A DNA stretch of 64,000 bases from Acinetobacter calcoaceticus DSM 30006 = CIP 81.8 (GTDB lineage: Bacteria; Pseudomonadota; Gammaproteobacteria; Pseudomonadales; Moraxellaceae): positions 124,001 through 188,000 of the forward strand of contig NZ_KB849778.1 of NCBI RefSeq assembly GCF_000368965.1, written 5' to 3'. The notes beneath the pieces were generated by a model that was not told the DNA's origin, searched no databases, and saw nothing but the letters and a program-made list of their open reading frames with translations. The stretch's first letter is position 1; every line of letters starts with the position of its first letter. This document shows positions 52,582-62,623 of this stretch, piece by piece. The position numbers were made by a program, and so were the translations under genes.

Positions 52582-55143
52582 ATGAAAAAGCTATCCAGTT
52601 TGGGCTTCGTGCGTCCAATTTTTTTGATCATTATTATTATCTTAGTCTCACTTCCGATGGGCTTTTATGGCATGTATCTCTATATCGCCCCATCGCTCCC
52701 AGAAATGAGTTCACTAAAAAAAGCTCCGCTTTTAAAACCACTACAGGTCTACACATCAGATAATCAACTGATTGCCGAGTATGGTGGTAAGCTGTCTATT
52801 CCGGTTGAATACAAACAAATTCCTCCTGCTTTTATTCATGCATTTTTAGCAGCAGAAGACTCTTCTTTCTTTGAACATAGCGGGATCAGTTTTAAGGGGT
52901 TAGGGCGTGCTTTAAGTGAAAGTGTGACTGGTTCTGATGTCCAAACTGGTGGTTCAACCATCACCATGCAGGTTGCAAAGAACTATTATTTGAGTCCAGA
53001 AAGAACTTTAAAACGCAAAATAACCGAGATCTTTTTGGCTCGAAAAATTGAGCAAAATTTATCTAAAGAAGAAATTCTCAGTCTCTATGTAAATAAAATT
53101 TTCTTAGGAAAAAATGCCTACGGTATCGCCGCAGCAGCCAAAATTTATTACAACAAAAGTATTAATGAACTCAGCATTGCTCAAATGGCAATGATCGCAG
53201 GTTTACCAAAAGCGCCTTCTAAATACAACCCTGTGGTTAATCCAGAGCGTGCACTTGAAAGACGTAACTGGATTTTAGGTCGTATGTTGCAGCTGGGTTA
53301 TATCTCTCAAGCAGAATATCAAAAAGCTGTAGCTGAACCGATCAACCTCAACATGCCCAATCGGGATTTAAATAATATTCACCCTTATGCAGGTGAAATG
53401 GTTCGTTCAGAACTCGTAAAACATTTTGGCGAACAAGCAATTGATTCTGGCTATAAAGTCTATACAACCATAGATTCTAAACGCCAAGCGATTGCAGAGA
53501 AATCTGTGCAAGATGGTCTTGAAGCTTATGACCGTCGTCATGGCTGGCGTGGCGCGGAAGCACACGACAAACCATTAAGTGAATTTAGAGCATATGCCAA
53601 CACCTACCCTGCACAAGTCACCAAGGTAAATAGCAGCTCTTTTGAAGCATTAATGCAAGATGGCACAACAGTTACTGTACAGTGGTCCGGTATGTCATGG
53701 GCCCGTCCCTATCGCAATGCAAATAGTGTAGGTGGTGCTCCTTCCCGCGCATCTCAGATTGTTCAAGTTAAAGATATTGTTTGCTTACGTCCAAATGAGG
53801 CAAAAACGGCATGGTCTTTAATTCAGATTCCAAAAGTTCAAGGTCAGTTAATTGCAATCAATCCTAACGATGGCTCAATTGAAGCAATTGTAGGTGGTTA
53901 TAATTTCTATCAATCGAAATTTAACCGTGCTTTGCAAGGCTGGCGCCAACCGGGTTCAACGATTAAACCTTTTGTCTATGCATTGGCACTAGAGCGCGGT
54001 ATGACACCGTACAGTATGGTTAATGATAGCCCTATCACGATTGGTAAGTGGACACCGAGAAACTCAGACGGACGTTATTTAGGGATGATTCCATTACGCC
54101 GTGCGTTGTATTTATCTCGTAACACCGTATCTGTACGTCTTTTACAGACAGTCGGTATTGAACGTACTCGCCAGTTATTTATGGATTTTGGTTTACAAGA
54201 AGATCAAATTCCACGTAACTACACTATTGCCTTAGGTACTCCTCAAGTCTTGCCAATTCAAATGGCAACTGGATATTCGACTTTTGCCAATGGCGGCTAT
54301 CGCATTCAACCACACTTTATTCAACGTATTGAAGATGCATACGGTAAAGTGATTTATGAAGCTAAGCCAGAATATGCATGTATTCCATGTATTAACGCAC
54401 CTGAAACAACTGATGACGAGCAGAAAGTTACGACAACAGATGATGAAGTGATTGAAGTTACAAACAAAGATGTAGAGCAGAAAGAAAAGGCTGCTAAGCA
54501 ACTTAATCTTAAACAGACTGATAAAGCGAACAGTGAATATCGTCAGGCACAGCGTATTTTAAAATCAAGTTCTGCTTATGACATGGCTAATATTTTACGA
54601 GACGTTATTGAACATGGTACAGGCCGTGCCGCGCTTAAAATTGGTCGTAATGACTTAGGCGGTAAAACAGGTACAACCAACGATGCAAAAGACGCATGGT
54701 TTGCTGGCTTCAACGGCAAGTTAGTTACTGTGACGTGGGTTGGATTTGACCAACCGACGACACTAGGTCGTCGTGAATATGGTGGTATTGCTGCATTACC
54801 GATCTGGATCAACTTTATGGGTCAAGCTTTGCAAGGTACACCATCAGCTTGGGTTAGCCTCGACAAAGATGCTCAAGCACCTATTTCACGTGACAAAAAT
54901 CAAGCGGTAGTAGAAGTTAGCGATAAGAAAACCTATCGCGCGGCTCCACCATTGGCTCGTCCGTTATATCGCCCAGCACCACCGCAACCGAAGCTCAACA
55001 ATAATAATGACTTTGCCGATTTACCTGGCGAAGAAATTGTTATTCCATCAAAAGCTGCGCCTCCTGCTATGAAACCTTCGCAGGAACCCACGCCTAAGCG
55101 AGAAAAAGATGAACTAGAAAATCTGATTAATCAGATTGAATAA
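52582..55143 (+). CDS. ponA: penicillin-binding protein 1A
   Basis: A 853-residue class A PBP. One N-terminal helix (about 13-35), then glycosyltransferase GT51 with catalytic Glu92 (LAAEDSSFFEHSG) and GGSTITMQVAKN, an OB-like insert, and the transpeptidase: Ser459 in PGSTIKPF, SRNTVS, and KTG at 695-697 (GGKTGTTNDAKDAWF). A Pro-rich tail of about 70 residues follows. It polymerises and cross-links peptidoglycan in the periplasm. A Lys/Glu-rich insert (about residues 605-660) sits between SxN and KTG. Confidence 0.96.
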   Translation: MKKLSSLGFVRPIFLIIIIILVSLPMGFYGMYLYIAPSLPEMSSLKKAPLLKPLQVYTSDNQLIAEYGGKLSIPVEYKQIPPAFIHAFLAAEDSSFFEHSGISFKGLGRALSESVTGSDVQTGGSTITMQVAKNYYLSPERTLKRKITEIFLARKIEQNLSKEEILSLYVNKIFLGKNAYGIAAAAKIYYNKSINELSIAQMAMIAGLPKAPSKYNPVVNPERALERRNWILGRMLQLGYISQAEYQKAVAEPINLNMPNRDLNNIHPYAGEMVRSELVKHFGEQAIDSGYKVYTTIDSKRQAIAEKSVQDGLEAYDRRHGWRGAEAHDKPLSEFRAYANTYPAQVTKVNSSSFEALMQDGTTVTVQWSGMSWARPYRNANSVGGAPSRASQIVQVKDIVCLRPNEAKTAWSLIQIPKVQGQLIAINPNDGSIEAIVGGYNFYQSKFNRALQGWRQPGSTIKPFVYALALERGMTPYSMVNDSPITIGKWTPRNSDGRYLGMIPLRRALYLSRNTVSVRLLQTVGIERTRQLFMDFGLQEDQIPRNYTIALGTPQVLPIQMATGYSTFANGGYRIQPHFIQRIEDAYGKVIYEAKPEYACIPCINAPETTDDEQKVTTTDDEVIEVTNKDVEQKEKAAKQLNLKQTDKANSEYRQAQRILKSSSAYDMANILRDVIEHGTGRAALKIGRNDLGGKTGTTNDAKDAWFAGFNGKLVTVTWVGFDQPTTLGRREYGGIAALPIWINFMGQALQGTPSAWVSLDKDAQAPISRDKNQAVVEVSDKKTYRAAPPLARPLYRPAPPQPKLNNNNDFADLPGEEIVIPSKAAPPAMKPSQEPTPKREKDELENLINQIE

Positions 55144-55149
55144 ATAATA

Positions 55150-55177
55150 AAAAGCCATCTAACGATGGCTTTTTTTT
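55150..55177. terminator. intrinsic terminator of ponA
   Basis: Stem AAAAGCCATC/GATGGCTTTT (55150-55159 with 55164-55173, loop TAAC) followed by further T. A-richness on the left lets it also serve rlmA on the minus strand. Confidence 0.92.
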
Positions 55178-55196
55178 GCGCTTTAAAAATAGTCTA

Positions 55197-56021
55197 TTAG
55201 CTAGCTTCTTTATTACGCTTCTGAAAGACATAAATTTGAAAAGAAGCCATTAATTCTAATTGCGACTGCTGCTCTAACTGCAAACGACGTTCGGGAGAAG
55301 CTTTATAAGCATAAGGCGTCATAGCAATTAGATTTTTTAAGGCTTGTTGATCAAGCACAAAGGGGGCATCAATAATTTGCTCTTGCTTTAGCTCAAACAA
55401 ATCTTGCAACTGCTCTACAAACTTTTCTGGCGTGTGAGGATTAACTTGTTCAAATAAAGCTTCACGCATTGCATATAAATGTTCAAAGGCAGGCGTGACA
55501 ACAATTAAATAGCCATCATCTTTTAAAACACGCGCAATTTCTGCTTGTGGAATTGGGCTAAACAAACTGGTACATGCATCCATGCTTTGATCAAGCACAG
55601 GTAAAGTCGCACCAGTTCCAACGACCCAAGTCACTTCAGCATTGAGCTTTGCTGCACGCTGCACCGCATTTTTTGCAATATCAACACCAACACATTGCTC
55701 AACCACTTGCTGCATGGCACTTGTGTAATAGCCTTCACCACACCCAATATCAAGTACAGTTTTTACATCGAGTTGTTTTAATAAAGCGACTACAGCATGT
55801 TGTAAGGGTTGGTAATAACCACCTTGTAAAAAAGCTCGTCTCGCATCGACTGACTCTGGCGTATCTCCGGGGTTTTTACTGTGTTTATGTTGCACAACAT
55901 GTAAATTGACATAACCTTGTTTAGCCACATCATAACTATGCCCCAGCTCACATCGCCAAGTTTTTTCATTTAAATCCAGAGATTGACGACACACAGGACA
56001 CATTAAAATTTGCTTAGTCAC
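55197..56021 (-). CDS. rlmA: 23S rRNA (guanine745-N1)-methyltransferase
   Basis: A 274-residue class I methyltransferase. Start is GTG 56021. N-terminal zinc finger: Cys8, Cys11, Cys24 and His28 (MCPVCRQSL, WRCELGHSYD), then the RlmA block YVNLHVVQHKHSKNPGDTPE and SAM-binding VLDIGCGEGYYTSAM near residue 90, with SLFSPIP. It methylates N1 of G745 in helix 35 of 23S rRNA. It begins 2 bp after the small gene at 56024, so the two are co-transcribed. Confidence 0.88.
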   Translation of the reverse strand: MTKQILMCPVCRQSLDLNEKTWRCELGHSYDVAKQGYVNLHVVQHKHSKNPGDTPESVDARRAFLQGGYYQPLQHAVVALLKQLDVKTVLDIGCGEGYYTSAMQQVVEQCVGVDIAKNAVQRAAKLNAEVTWVVGTGATLPVLDQSMDACTSLFSPIPQAEIARVLKDDGYLIVVTPAFEHLYAMREALFEQVNPHTPEKFVEQLQDLFELKQEQIIDAPFVLDQQALKNLIAMTPYAYKASPERRLQLEQQSQLELMASFQIYVFQKRNKEAS

Positions 56022-56023
56022 TT

Positions 56024-56356
56024 TTAATTATTCTCTTGTTCTTTTTGTTGTAAATAAGTCTTTGCGTGCATTCCCACAAATGTACGCCCCGCATTTGTTC
56101 CGTTAATCCATTCGTCCACCTGAAATAAATCAAATAGACCAACCTTGACTAAAGTTGGAATTGCGATCTTTAATTTCTCTTCAATCTGTCCTCTTTGCCC
56201 TGCATTATATAATTCAATATTATGCAACATTGTAGCGACAGTTCCTGTTTGTACCTGACTTCCATCTTTAAGTACGACCTGAGGTAACACCTCACCCTCA
56301 CCAACCACTTTTTGATTAATTACAGATAATTGGTCTAGACCAGCAACTTTTGTCAT
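56024..56356 (-). CDS. conserved-looking protein of unknown function
   Basis: A 110-residue soluble protein with no motif I recognise. It has no cysteine, no signal peptide and no membrane helix; the middle (ATMLHNIELYNAGQRGQIEEKLKIAIPTLVK split by a turn) looks helical. AGAG lies before ATG 56356. It starts a two-gene unit with rlmA (2 bp gap), just after the mraY terminator. Composition and codon use are like those of its neighbours, so it is probably a genuine gene. Linkage to rlmA is the only clue to its role. Confidence 0.7.
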   Translation of the reverse strand: MTKVAGLDQLSVINQKVVGEGEVLPQVVLKDGSQVQTGTVATMLHNIELYNAGQRGQIEEKLKIAIPTLVKVGLFDLFQVDEWINGTNAGRTFVGMHAKTYLQQKEQENN

Positions 56357-56370
56357 TCATCTCTCCAATA

Positions 56371-56394
56371 AAAAAAGCCAGTAGAACTGGCTTT
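56371..56394 (-). terminator. intrinsic terminator after mraY
   Basis: Stem AAAGCCAG/CTGGCTTT (56374-56381 with 56387-56394, loop TAGAA) followed on the minus strand by TTTTTTATTGG. It marks the end of the dcw segment. Confidence 0.85.
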
Positions 56395-56415
56395 ATATTG
56401 ACACTAAAATAAGAT

Positions 56416-57534
56416 CTATCGCAATTTTAAAGTCATTAGACCTAAAACTACTAATATAATTGTAATAATCCAAAAACGAATCACAACTTGGGTTTCTTTC
56501 CAGCCCTGCTTTTCATAGTGATGATGCAACGGCGCCATTAAGAACACGCGTTTATTACGCATTCGCAACGATCCAATTTGCAAGAAGACAGATACTGCTT
56601 CCATAACAAACACACCACCCATAATCGCAAATACGATTTCTTGGCGTACCATGACAGCAATTGTTCCAAGCATCGCGCCTAAAGCTAAAGCGCCAACATC
56701 ACCCATAAAGATTTGGGCAGGGTGCGCGTTATACCAAAGAAATGCTAAACCTGCGCCAATCATGGCAGAGCAGATCACAACAAGCTCAGAGGTATATTTC
56801 ACATATGGAATATGTAAATAGTTAGCGAAACGGATGTCACCAGACAAGTAAGCAAATACACCTAAGCCTGTAGCTACCATTACAACAGGCATGATCGCCA
56901 AGCCATCTAAACCATCGGTTAAGTTAACTGCGTTAGAGGCACCATTAATCACCAGATAGGTAAATACAATAAATGCCAAGCCTAAAGGAACAATTGAGAG
57001 TGGAATTGAAAGATTCTTAAAGAAAGGAATCAATAAATCCAGCATATTTGCAGTATGTTCTGCATTGGACTGTTGAGTTGCGATTAAATATAACGCAATA
57101 CCAGCACCAAGGGATGCAACAGAAGTCCAGAAAAACTTCTTACGTGCAGGTAAACCTGCATTGTCTTTATAGCGAATTTTAATCCAGTCGTCTGCCCAAC
57201 CTACAGCACCGAACACAACCATTACACCAAGCACAATCCAGACATAAGGGTTAGATAAATCAGCCCAGAGTAAAGTACTAATCCCAATTGAAAGCAGAAT
57301 TAAAATCCCGCCCATCGTTGGCGTACCCATCTTTTTAGCATGATTTTCAGGAGCAAATGAACTTACTGCCTGACCGTATTTTAACGCTTGTAATTTACGA
57401 ATCATGATCGGTCCGAGGACCAAACCAATGGTCAGGGACGTTAATACACTGAGTAAAGAACGTAATGTTAAATAACGAACGACCTGAAACGAGCTGTGAT
57501 AGCCCGCAAGTTGTTCAAACAACCATAACAGCAT
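56416..57534 (-). CDS. mraY: phospho-MurNAc-pentapeptide translocase MraY
   Basis: A 372-residue, ten-helix inner-membrane enzyme that moves phospho-MurNAc-pentapeptide from UDP to undecaprenyl phosphate, making lipid I. Mg-binding and catalytic marks: [32 protein letters not shown], and [13 protein letters not shown]. Its ATG directly abuts the murF stop (TAAATG). Last gene of this dcw segment. Confidence 0.97.
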   Translation of the reverse strand: MLLWLFEQLAGYHSSFQVVRYLTLRSLLSVLTSLTIGLVLGPIMIRKLQALKYGQAVSSFAPENHAKKMGTPTMGGILILLSIGISTLLWADLSNPYVWIVLGVMVVFGAVGWADDWIKIRYKDNAGLPARKKFFWTSVASLGAGIALYLIATQQSNAEHTANMLDLLIPFFKNLSIPLSIVPLGLAFIVFTYLVINGASNAVNLTDGLDGLAIMPVVMVATGLGVFAYLSGDIRFANYLHIPYVKYTSELVVICSAMIGAGLAFLWYNAHPAQIFMGDVGALALGAMLGTIAVMVRQEIVFAIMGGVFVMEAVSVFLQIGSLRMRNKRVFLMAPLHHHYEKQGWKETQVVIRFWIITIILVVLGLMTLKLR

Positions 57535-58935
57535 TTAAAGTTTCTCCATCAAATCAGCCATCAACGTTTCCATATGAGTAAAGCGAGAACCTTTAAACAG
57601 GAAACTCATGGACTGGGGTTGATGTGTTTGGATTAGATTGATTAGAAATGGAAGCGCCTCAGCTTGTGTCTGAAATGCTTTCACTTTATTGGAATGAGAG
57701 TCTGCACCCTCGAGAGCGGCTGAAGCAAACTGCCCAACTGCAATAATATGATCTAAAGGAAGTTCGGCGAGATCATGGCCTAAATCGTGATGCTCTTGCC
57801 AACTGCTATCTCCCAACTCACCAATATCACCCATTACCATCACTTTTATGCCTTGTTGCTGCAACAATACTTGCGCAGCAGCACGCATAGAATTTGGATT
57901 GGCGTTGTAAGTATCATCAATAAATAAGTAAGGAGATTTTTGAATAAAGTTTAGACGACCTTTAGCCCCCTGAGCTTGCTCTAAACCTTGGACAATATCT
58001 TCAAGTCCAATACCAAGCGCCAAAGCAAAGGCTACAGCCGCAGTGGCATTTTGCACATTATGCTCACCTGCAAAAGGGAGTTTAACGGTACTCGCCCCTT
58101 GCGGTGTATGTAGGGTAAAATTTGTTGATTGAGGCAGTAACTCAATATCTGTTGCATAAATATCGCCCCCTACGCCAAATGTAGAAATGCGATGTGCTTG
58201 CGCAGCTTTATGAATTTCAGCAGTAAAATCATCTTGTTGTGGAACGATTGCAACGCCATTTGGTAAAATATGACGATAAATTTCTGATTTAGCGCGGCAA
58301 ATACCTTCACGCCCACCAAATTCGCCCAAATGAGCTGTCCCAATATTTAAAATGCCCGCAACATGAGGCTGAACCAACTTAGATGTATAATCAATTTCAC
58401 CCTGATGACTTGCACCTAGTTCCATTACAGCAAACTGATGTTCTTTTCTCAGTTCAAGCAACATCATCGGCACACCAAGGTCATTATTTAAATTACCACG
58501 GGTGATTAGTGTCGGTGCTAAGCGCGATAATATACTTCCCAACATTTCTTTAGCTGTGGTTTTACCGCTACTTCCTGTTAATGCAATCACTTTTAGTTGT
58601 GTATTTTGCTCACGGCGATAAGCGCCAAGTTGCCCGAGAGCCAAGCGAGTGTCGGCAACAACTAGTTGGGCAATATCTACATCTAAAGGGCGTTCAACAA
58701 TTGCGATTTGACAACCATTCGCTGCAACCTGAGCTACAAAGTCGTGCGCATCAAAACGTTCACCCTTAAGTGCTAAAAAAACATCCCCAGTTTCCGCATG
58801 ACGTGAGTCCGTCAAAATACGTTTAATTTCAGTTTGAGGGATCTGGTCTTTATGCCAGTAGCCCTGTGTTGCCTGTTGTAATTGCTGAGCTGTCCACGGT
58901 TCCAAAGGCACGGTACTGGTGGTTGAAGTATGCAT
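57535..58935 (-). CDS. murF: UDP-MurNAc-tripeptide:D-Ala-D-Ala ligase MurF
   Basis: A 466-residue Mur ligase that adds D-Ala-D-Ala. ATP site LTGSSGKTTAKEML near residue 118, then NLNNDLGVPM, ELGASHQGEI, GTAHLGEFGGREGICRAKSEI, and DDTYNANPNSM. It is 8 bp after murE. Confidence 0.96.
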   Translation of the reverse strand: MHTSTTSTVPLEPWTAQQLQQATQGYWHKDQIPQTEIKRILTDSRHAETGDVFLALKGERFDAHDFVAQVAANGCQIAIVERPLDVDIAQLVVADTRLALGQLGAYRREQNTQLKVIALTGSSGKTTAKEMLGSILSRLAPTLITRGNLNNDLGVPMMLLELRKEHQFAVMELGASHQGEIDYTSKLVQPHVAGILNIGTAHLGEFGGREGICRAKSEIYRHILPNGVAIVPQQDDFTAEIHKAAQAHRISTFGVGGDIYATDIELLPQSTNFTLHTPQGASTVKLPFAGEHNVQNATAAVAFALALGIGLEDIVQGLEQAQGAKGRLNFIQKSPYLFIDDTYNANPNSMRAAAQVLLQQQGIKVMVMGDIGELGDSSWQEHHDLGHDLAELPLDHIIAVGQFASAALEGADSHSNKVKAFQTQAEALPFLINLIQTHQPQSMSFLFKGSRFTHMETLMADLMEKL

Positions 58936-58943
58936 AATTTGTC

Positions 58944-60443
58944 CTATTGTGCAGGGTAAGCAGCGTCTACAGTATGGTGTTGCGCAGCAATCGCTGATTG
59001 AACTTCAACAACATCATCAAACCAGTGACGCACACCATTAATTTCTTGATAGTTTTCATGACCTTTACCAGCAATAACAACAATATCACCAGCCTGAGCC
59101 TGCTGTGCAACAAATTTAATTGCTTCACGGCGGTCATGAATTTCATGCATACGGTGCCCTGAAAAATCGATTCCTTGCTTCATATCAGCAAAAATTTGTT
59201 CAGGGTCTTCGGTTCTTGGATTATCTGAAGTCAAAATAATCGGATTTGCGCCGTCTAAAGCTGCTTGAGTCATTAGTGGACGTTTCCCACGGTCACGATC
59301 TCCACCACATCCGAATACAGCCCAAAGTTGATTAGATACATGACGTTTTAGAGTTTTAAGTACCTGAATCAAAGCATCTGGCGTATGCGCATAATCCACA
59401 ACAAATAAACGCTCACCATCACGAATGACCTGCATTCGTCCTGGTGCACCAATCAATTGAGGGACAAAAGCGACTAATGCTTCTAAATCAAAACCTGCTT
59501 GCTCAGCAGCAATAAGTGCTGCAATCAAGTTTTCGACATTGAAATGTCCCAATAATGGACTTTGAACAGTAAAAGAACCTTGCTGGCTAACTAAATTAAA
59601 AGTCGCCCCAGCCAAACTGTAACTTAGGTCACTAATATAATAATCTGCTGTATTTTGAGTAAGCGAATACGTCAGAATCTTTGGCTGAGCAGGATTTTGT
59701 TTTGCTGCATTTATCATTAGAGCAGCATACTCATCATCCAGATTAATAACAGCCACGTTTAAAGAGCTGAAGCGGAATAAAAGAGCCTTAGCTTCAGCAT
59801 AAGCCTCTAAAGTGCCATGATAATCCAGATGATCACGGCTCAAATTGCTATAAACGGCAATTTCAATAGCACAACCATTTAAACGGCCCTGCTCTAAACC
59901 ATGTGAGCTTGCTTCCAAAGATGCAAAAGTTGCACCTTGTTTAGCATAGTCATGTAACGCATTTTGTAATTGTAAAGCATCAAGTGTGGTATGCGTTGAT
60001 GGTGTTAAGTCTGGCAAAATACCATTACCCGTAGTTCCCATCACTGCACATTGCTGTTGTTGCGAACTAATTAACTCAGCAATTAGACGTGAAATTGTCG
60101 TTTTACCGTTTGTGCCTGTCACTGCAACAATACGTGCTGGCGTGACAGGATCTATACGCTGCAAATAACGCTGTTGCCACTCACCCATGCGCTGACGTAC
60201 ATCAGGGCATACCCACTCATTCGAAACGCCCAACTCAGTCTCGCTAATGATAGCAAGTGCACCATTGGCTAAAGCTGACTCCGCAAATATACGCGTTTTT
60301 TCAGGTTGGCTATAACTGGTCAAGGCGATAAAGATTTGGCCTGACTCAACTTTACGGCTGTCTAAACTAAAACCATGAAAAGGCTGCTTAGACCACTGTA
60401 CATCAATCTCGACTGGATTAATTTCTTGAAAAGAAACAGACAT
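58944..60443 (-). CDS. murE: UDP-MurNAc-L-Ala-D-Glu:meso-DAP ligase MurE
   Basis: A 499-residue Mur ligase. ATP site VTGTNGKTTISRLI near residue 108, MGTTGNG, EASSHGLEQGRL, YSNLSRDHLDYH and the substrate-specifying DNPRTEDP, which in this family signals meso-diaminopimelate. ends with GKGHENYQ. 3 bp after ftsI. Confidence 0.96.
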   Translation of the reverse strand: MSVSFQEINPVEIDVQWSKQPFHGFSLDSRKVESGQIFIALTSYSQPEKTRIFAESALANGALAIISETELGVSNEWVCPDVRQRMGEWQQRYLQRIDPVTPARIVAVTGTNGKTTISRLIAELISSQQQQCAVMGTTGNGILPDLTPSTHTTLDALQLQNALHDYAKQGATFASLEASSHGLEQGRLNGCAIEIAVYSNLSRDHLDYHGTLEAYAEAKALLFRFSSLNVAVINLDDEYAALMINAAKQNPAQPKILTYSLTQNTADYYISDLSYSLAGATFNLVSQQGSFTVQSPLLGHFNVENLIAALIAAEQAGFDLEALVAFVPQLIGAPGRMQVIRDGERLFVVDYAHTPDALIQVLKTLKRHVSNQLWAVFGCGGDRDRGKRPLMTQAALDGANPIILTSDNPRTEDPEQIFADMKQGIDFSGHRMHEIHDRREAIKFVAQQAQAGDIVVIAGKGHENYQEINGVRHWFDDVVEVQSAIAAQHHTVDAAYPAQ

Positions 60444-60446
60444 AGC

Positions 60447-62279
60447 TTACCTGCGAATAGGGTTTTCTGGAGTATCAAGGGGCTTATCAAGCGGTACGTT
60501 CATTAAGCGCAATGATTCTTGCATAATGCGTGCAAAAACAGGGGCAGCAACCAAACCACCGTAATAACGGCCTTGCGGGTTTTCAACCACAACAATAACA
60601 GCTAAACGCGGGTCACTAATTGGAGCTACACCCGCAAATAAAGCACGGTATTCATTATTTGAATAACCTTTACGGTCTGCACGAAGTTTATGCGCCGTAC
60701 CGGTTTTACCACCCACGCGATAACCCGGAATATTAGCTTGTTTTGCAGTACCACCAGGCATAGTCACCTGCTCTAGCATAAGCAAAACCTGATCGGCAAT
60801 TTTTGGAGCAAGAACTTGTTCACCTTTAGGTGCCTGATCTAACTTATGTAGGCTTAAAGGCATTTTCTCGCCATGATTTGCAAGCATTGCATAGCCTTGC
60901 GCCAACTGGAGAATAGTCGCATTTAGACCATAACCATAAGCCATGGTACCAATTTGGGAAGAATTTAATTTACTTACCGGTAGTACCAAGCCTGAGCTTT
61001 CACCTGGGAACTTCACAGCCGAACGTTTACCAAAGCCAGCGCGATTAAAGAAGCTCGGCAATTTTTCTTTTGGAAGTGACAATGCAATTTTCGCCGACCC
61101 CACGTTTGAAGACTTGATAATTACGCCACTTACAGTTAAAGCACCATAATTATGGGTATCACGAATCGTATGCCAACCTAAACGCATTGAACCCGGAGAA
61201 GTGTTTACAATGGTATTTGGCGTATATTGTCCAGTTTCCAGTGCCGCAGAAACAGTAAATGGCTTCATGGTTGAACCCGGTTCGAACATATCAATCGCAC
61301 CGCGGTTACGCATGGCATCTTTATTAGATAAACCGTTTTTGTCATTTGGGTTATATGACGGCCAACTTGTCATTGCCAAAATTTCGCCAGTTTTAACATC
61401 TACAGCAATAGCTGTTGCCGAACGAGCGTTATTTGCAACACCAGCAGCCGTTAATTCACGGTACATAATGTACTGCAAACGTGAGTCAATACTTAAAGTG
61501 ATGTTTTCGCCCGGTTCACCCTCACGAATAACCTCTGAAACTTTTAAACGGTTTCCGCGCTTATCACGAATAATTTTTTGCTCACCATCCACACCCGACA
61601 GCTGTTTATTGAGCTGCATTTCCAAGCCTTCAATCCCCTGGCCTTCACTGTTGGTTAAGCCAATAATCTGGGCATTTGGCTGTGGTTGAGGATAATAACG
61701 CTTATACGTTTTCTCGGCATATACCCCTTGAAAGTTACCCTTCGTAATGAGGTCTGCCTGTTGCGGTGGTATTTCTTTCTTCAAAACCAGATAACGAGAA
61801 CGCGGTCGTGCATTCATCTGTTTTTTAAGATCGGCACGGTCTAAACCGACTACATCCGCCAACTCATCAAGATTCAAATTTTTATCGGGTAATTGTCTTT
61901 TTAATTTACGATTATTCGGATCTTTCTTTAATTCTTCTGTAATTTGATCATATAAGTGCTTCGTATCGAAATAATCACGTGGATCCATTACGATTTTCAT
62001 GATCGGTGTACTAATTGCTAAAGGTACTCCATGGCGGTCACTAATCACGCCACGCATAGCTTCTACACGCTCAGTACGCAAAATATTGGCATTGGCCTTG
62101 TTTTGTAAAAAATCTTTATTAATTACTTGTACATAAAATGCACGTGCAATTAAAACAACAAAACAGAGCAGCACCACTGCCCAGAGCAGATAAAACCGCC
62201 ACATATCAAAGGCAAGAGTTGGTTTTTCCGAAATAGACTGCTGTTTTTTCCGTGTTTGTTTTGTTCGCTTATCTACCAT
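60447..62279 (-). CDS. ftsI: penicillin-binding protein 3 (FtsI)
   Basis: A 610-residue class B PBP of the divisome. A basic N-terminus is followed by one helix (about 28-48), the PBP dimer domain, and the transpeptidase: Ser336 in FEPGSTMKPF, SSN in IKSSNVGS and KTG in VGGKTGTAHK. It cross-links septal peptidoglycan with FtsW and is a main target of beta-lactams in Acinetobacter. 11 bp after ftsL. Confidence 0.96.
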   Translation of the reverse strand: MVDKRTKQTRKKQQSISEKPTLAFDMWRFYLLWAVVLLCFVVLIARAFYVQVINKDFLQNKANANILRTERVEAMRGVISDRHGVPLAISTPIMKIVMDPRDYFDTKHLYDQITEELKKDPNNRKLKRQLPDKNLNLDELADVVGLDRADLKKQMNARPRSRYLVLKKEIPPQQADLITKGNFQGVYAEKTYKRYYPQPQPNAQIIGLTNSEGQGIEGLEMQLNKQLSGVDGEQKIIRDKRGNRLKVSEVIREGEPGENITLSIDSRLQYIMYRELTAAGVANNARSATAIAVDVKTGEILAMTSWPSYNPNDKNGLSNKDAMRNRGAIDMFEPGSTMKPFTVSAALETGQYTPNTIVNTSPGSMRLGWHTIRDTHNYGALTVSGVIIKSSNVGSAKIALSLPKEKLPSFFNRAGFGKRSAVKFPGESSGLVLPVSKLNSSQIGTMAYGYGLNATILQLAQGYAMLANHGEKMPLSLHKLDQAPKGEQVLAPKIADQVLLMLEQVTMPGGTAKQANIPGYRVGGKTGTAHKLRADRKGYSNNEYRALFAGVAPISDPRLAVIVVVENPQGRYYGGLVAAPVFARIMQESLRLMNVPLDKPLDTPENPIRR

Positions 62280-62290
62280 ACAGCAAGGCC

Positions 62291-62623
62291 TTACTTATTT
62301 TGCTCTGAGGTCATTGGTAAAGAAATTACCACCGTTTCTGCAGCCGGTGGAGAAAACATCCGTAGCTGAGTTACAGCACGCGTACCAATCTGTGCTGTTG
62401 CACCAAAGGTTTGTTGCTCAATGAGCAAACGCCCCCATTCAGCATTGAGATCATCACGTTCACGCATATAAGAGCTAAGCTCTCTATAATCATGACGATA
62501 TTCAAATACTTGAAATACCACCATCATGGCACTTATAAAAACAAGCGCCACCAATACTGTATACACAACAACTTTTTTCACCACGTTATTTTCTGTGGTT
62601 GCGATTTCATCACTGCTTTTCAT
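62291..62623 (-). CDS. ftsL: cell division protein FtsL
   Basis: A 110-residue bitopic protein: cytoplasmic ~20 residues, one helix (VVVYTVLVALVFISAMMVVF), and a periplasmic leucine-zipper-like coil (DYRELSSYMRERDDLNAEWGRLLIEQ). Position between rsmH and ftsI identifies it. Its start overlaps the rsmH stop (TAATG). It joins FtsB and FtsQ in the divisome. Confidence 0.94.
   Translation of the reverse strand: MKSSDEIATTENNVVKKVVVYTVLVALVFISAMMVVFQVFEYRHDYRELSSYMRERDDLNAEWGRLLIEQQTFGATAQIGTRAVTQLRMFSPPAAETVVISLPMTSEQNK

Noticed and set aside
61201..61689. 162-codon open frame on the plus strand inside ftsI
   Set aside because: It lies wholly antisense to the PBP3 gene, whose motifs are all intact, has no ribosome-binding site, and reads as an arbitrary sequence.
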